Source: Deltaproteobacteria bacterium (GTDB lineage Bacteria > UBA10199 > DSSB01). From it: a DNA stretch of 7,758 nt. Positions 5,931-7,758 of the stretch are shown in pieces. The notes beneath the pieces are model-generated. The model was given only the letters and a program-made list of their open reading frames with translations. It ran no database searches and was not told the DNA's origin. The DNA is taken from contig JAJFLL010000090.1 of the NCBI GenBank assembly GCA_021772695.1, positions 1-7,758 on the forward strand. The letters run 5' to 3'. A program made the position numbers and the translations under genes. Position 1 is the stretch's first letter. The number at the start of each line of letters is the position of its first letter.

Positions 5931-7252
5931 GGTACACTCAATACCTTGCCCTTCAGATCCTTTTGCCCTCGAAGGTTTTGATGCACCCGTTGGGAAATCT
6001 CATAAAACATACCCTGCAGGGCTTTATCAGAAATAGAGCCTCCGGTGGCTTTGGCATCGCTAAACTCCACTTTATCTACATAACCGGTCTTACTATTAAA
6101 ATGGATACGCATGTTGAATTTCAATTTGGAAATATTTAGGGTGCGCCCTTTGCGGCTGAGATAGGCCTTTAAGGCATAGTTCAAACGCCTGTTGGCACTA
6201 TCCAAACTGGTATTTTCTTTCAGTTCGCTGGGATGTTGAGAAAATGTATAGCTGTTCGCATGGGCCGCTTTTCGCGGTGCGACCGGCTTTTCCTTTTTAG
6301 GTGGGGTGACCGGTGTCTCGGCTTTTTTTTCGGGGGCCGGACTCACAGATGACGAGTCGGCAACTTTGTTTGGTGCTTTGGAAGAAAAAAGTACCGGTAA
6401 CATGGTCGTTAAAAATGCTTCGGCATCTTGTCTTGCTGGATGAGGCTTTTTATTTAATTGAGTGACCGTAGAAAAAAATTCGGCATTTCCCGCCGAGTCG
6501 GGATGCAGGGCCCAACGCCTAAGGTGACTGGTTACTTTAAAATCTTTCTTATTCACTTTAAAATAATCTTCCAACAAGATGCGACCGTTACTCGAATCAT
6601 TGTCTGCATCGAGCACATAGGAAAACTTGATCTCCCACCGGTCTGCTTTGTCGGTAAGAGAAACTTTTGTATCTGATTCCATAAATTTAAAAGCAATTTT
6701 TCTATCTTGGCGAATCTCTTCGAGGGCCGCGTAGGTTTGGCCTAAAAAACCCATGGCGCTTTTTCCGGGTCCCTTCAAATGGTTGACCATGTCTTCTTTG
6801 GTCAATACGGTGTCAGCAAAGGTCTGCACTTCTCCCAAACCGGGAGATTGCATCAGCCGGAAATTGTCCAATCGCTTTTTCCATAAGGAAGTATCACCTT
6901 GATTGTTGTATTCGATGGCCCGATTGAAACTTTTTACGCTACGCCCTTCTGCAGCAAGGACAAACTCATCTTTTAAAAAAAGCCGTCCGTCAGAGGCCTT
7001 TTTATTATCATCAATGGCATAGGTCAGTTCGTATTTGATGTCTCCGTTAGCTTGACGAACTCGAGAAATTCCCGACTCAGAGGCACGAAATAACATCCTG
7101 CCATCGGGAACCGGATCGGTAGCTCCTGTGAAGAAGGTAAGTTGGTCTGGAACTAATTTATAGAAGATTGAAGAAAATGCCGTACGGTTTCCGCTCACGT
7201 TGTGCCCCCAACGGAAGAAGTGTTTGAATAAGGTATGCACTGCTATCGGCAT
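5909..7252 (-). CDS. Uncharacterised protein with duplicated module and TonB/AgmX-like C-terminal domain (5' end doubtful)
   Basis: I do not recognise this 447-residue protein. It contains two diverged copies of one module (cores at about 52-115 and 185-249) sharing ES, Y, D, S.GR, L.D.F and S at an offset of 133-134 residues; each core reads like alternating beta strands. Residues about 290-335 are a Pro/Lys/Ala/Ser linker. The region from about 350 to 447 has LKFNMRIHFNSKTGYVDKVE and GGSISDKALQGMFYEISQRV, resembling C-terminal domains of TonB or myxobacterial AgmX/PglI proteins. That suggests an envelope location. However, no signal peptide or membrane helix is visible from the ATG at 7252, which also has no clear ribosome binding site. 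The upstream frame runs to a TAG at 7321-7319 without another start. The 3' end overlaps the convergent ppx-like gene by 22 bp. A frameshift near the 5' end is possible. Confidence 0.7.
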   Translation of the reverse strand: MPIAVHTLFKHFFRWGHNVSGNRTAFSSIFYKLVPDQLTFFTGATDPVPDGRMLFRASESGISRVRQANGDIKYELTYAIDDNKKASDGRLFLKDEFVLAAEGRSVKSFNRAIEYNNQGDTSLWKKRLDNFRLMQSPGLGEVQTFADTVLTKEDMVNHLKGPGKSAMGFLGQTYAALEEIRQDRKIAFKFMESDTKVSLTDKADRWEIKFSYVLDADNDSSNGRILLEDYFKVNKKDFKVTSHLRRWALHPDSAGNAEFFSTVTQLNKKPHPARQDAEAFLTTMLPVLFSSKAPNKVADSSSVSPAPEKKAETPVTPPKKEKPVAPRKAAHANSYTFSQHPSELKENTSLDSANRRLNYALKAYLSRKGRTLNISKLKFNMRIHFNSKTGYVDKVEFSDAKATGGSISDKALQGMFYEISQRVHQNLRGQKDLKGKVLSVPYSLVFA

Positions 7253-7295
7253 CCTGCGTCCACGGTTGCCTCTAAAGCAGTGACACCTCTTGGCT

Positions 7296-7343
7296 TCAAG
7301 GGGACTCCATGGGATAAGCTAATGAAATAAGAAGCTTTTTCAC
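7296..7343 (-). other. Mini-ORF with signal-peptide-like start, out of frame with the downstream 447-residue protein
   Basis: GTG at 7343 is preceded by AGAGG with 7-nt spacing and encodes MKKLLISLAYPMESP, then TGA. The positively charged start and short hydrophobic run resemble the first residues of a secretion signal. Its frame differs from that of the 447-residue protein by one base, and the two frames are both open between 7318 and 7299. It may be the true start of that protein broken by a frameshift, a small upstream ORF controlling it, or chance. The hydrophobic run is too short to be convincing alone. Confidence 0.3.
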
Positions 7344-7354
7344 CAAACATCCTC

Positions 7355-7360
7355 TATAAT
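7355..7360 (+). promoter_or_regulatory. Perfect -10 box (TATAAT) placed for leaderless transcription of the dehydrogenase gene
   Basis: TATAAT matches the sigma-70 -10 consensus exactly and ends 6 bp before the GTG at 7367, so the predicted transcript 5' end falls at or beside the start codon. No good -35 element is seen at 16-18 bp upstream (the bases around 7332-7337 read AAGCTT), nor an extended TG motif. The downstream gene has no Shine-Dalgarno sequence, which fits a leaderless message. A chance match remains possible. Confidence 0.4.
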
Positions 7361-7366
7361 GCTCCC

Positions 7367-7758
7367 GTGCGGGCCACCCGATTGAAACATGAAAATTTCG
7401 CCGAGGTCTGGGAGTTTGAAGAGCCCGCAGTCCAATTTCATTGCTATATCGCTCTGCACCATTTGGGCCTAGGGCCGGGATTAGGCGGGGTACGTATCTG
7501 GAATTATTCCAAGCCTGAGTTGGCATTGGCCGAAGTCCTGCGCTTGGCCCGGCAAATGACCTTTAAAGCGGCCATCGCCGGTTTACCCTTTGGCGGCGGT
7601 AAGGCGGTCCTACTGCTCCCAACTTCACCTTTCGATCGCAAAGCATTGCTGCACTGCTTTGGTCGGGCCATTCAGAGCCTAGAAGGGCGTTACATCACCG
7701 CAAAAGATGTGGGATCTTCCGCCCAAGACATGGCCCTGATTTCCCAGGAAACCAATTT
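7367..7758 (+). CDS. Leucine dehydrogenase-family (Glu/Leu/Phe/Val dehydrogenase) protein, 5' part
   Basis: About 130 residues are present before the right edge. Amino-acid dehydrogenases of this family catalyse NAD-dependent oxidative deamination of branched-chain or aromatic amino acids in the cytoplasm. The sequence aligns along its length with Bacillus leucine dehydrogenase: LGPGLGGVRIW at 35-45, MTFKAAIAGLPFGGGKAV at 64-81, and GRYITAKDVG at 107-116. The substrate-binding and catalytic lysines fall at K67 and K79 and the aspartate at D114, within one residue of the Bacillus numbering (K68, K80), which supports the GTG start at 7367. TTG at 7382 is an alternative that would shorten the N-terminus by five residues. 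The frame is closed by TAA at 7328-7330 and contains no ATG before the GTG. Substrate choice among Leu, Val and Phe cannot be fixed from this half. Confidence 0.9.
   Translation, partial: MRATRLKHENFAEVWEFEEPAVQFHCYIALHHLGLGPGLGGVRIWNYSKPELALAEVLRLARQMTFKAAIAGLPFGGGKAVLLLPTSPFDRKALLHCFGRAIQSLEGRYITAKDVGSSAQDMALISQETN

Noticed and set aside
7296..7526. 76-codon open frame on the minus strand opposite the dehydrogenase gene
   Set aside because: Its upstream part is antisense to a clearly conserved enzyme; only its last 15 codons, from the GTG at 7343, are of interest and are reported separately.

Overview
The window comes from a diderm (Gram-negative) bacterium with fairly balanced base composition. 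A complete tolQ-tolR-tolA/tonB-tolB set shows an outer membrane and a periplasm. The tolB-ppx arrangement, a short (~310 aa) exopolyphosphatase-type protein, a TonB/AgmX-like C-terminal domain and a leucine-dehydrogenase-type gene suggest a lineage of the old Deltaproteobacteria grade (Desulfobacterota, Myxococcota or Bdellovibrionota relatives). That placement is an inference from gene content and was not tested.

Left block, minus strand (1-1343): a likely operon read right to left. It holds a small phasin-like protein with a Lys/Ser-rich tail, then murI (glutamate racemase, joined by an ATGA stop/start overlap), then the first codons of a transketolase N-terminal-subunit gene that leaves the window at base 1. 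A 189-bp divergent region (1344-1532) separates it from the Tol block.

Central block, plus strand (1533-5930): tolQ, tolR, a tolA/tonB-like gene and tolB, followed by a ppx/gppA-family gene whose start lies inside the end of tolB. TolQ, TolR and TolA form the proton-driven inner-membrane complex that pulls on TolB/Pal at the outer membrane during envelope constriction. No pal or cpoB gene follows tolB here. The ppx-like gene probably depends on tolB for translation.

Right block: a 447-residue protein of unknown function on the minus strand (5909-7252) meets ppx tail to tail with a 22-bp overlap. It has two diverged copies of a ~134-residue module, a Pro/Lys-rich linker and a C-terminal domain resembling TonB/AgmX-type periplasmic domains. 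Its 5' end is suspicious: no secretion signal is visible in frame, but an out-of-frame mini-ORF with a good ribosome binding site and a signal-peptide-like start lies about 90 bp upstream. Diverging from it, a leucine dehydrogenase-family gene starts at 7367 and runs off the right edge. It has no Shine-Dalgarno sequence, but a perfect TATAAT sits so that transcription would begin at or next to its GTG, suggesting a leaderless mRNA.

No stretch longer than 300 bases lacks a gene. I saw no tRNA, rRNA, CRISPR array, insertion sequence or convincing intrinsic terminator.
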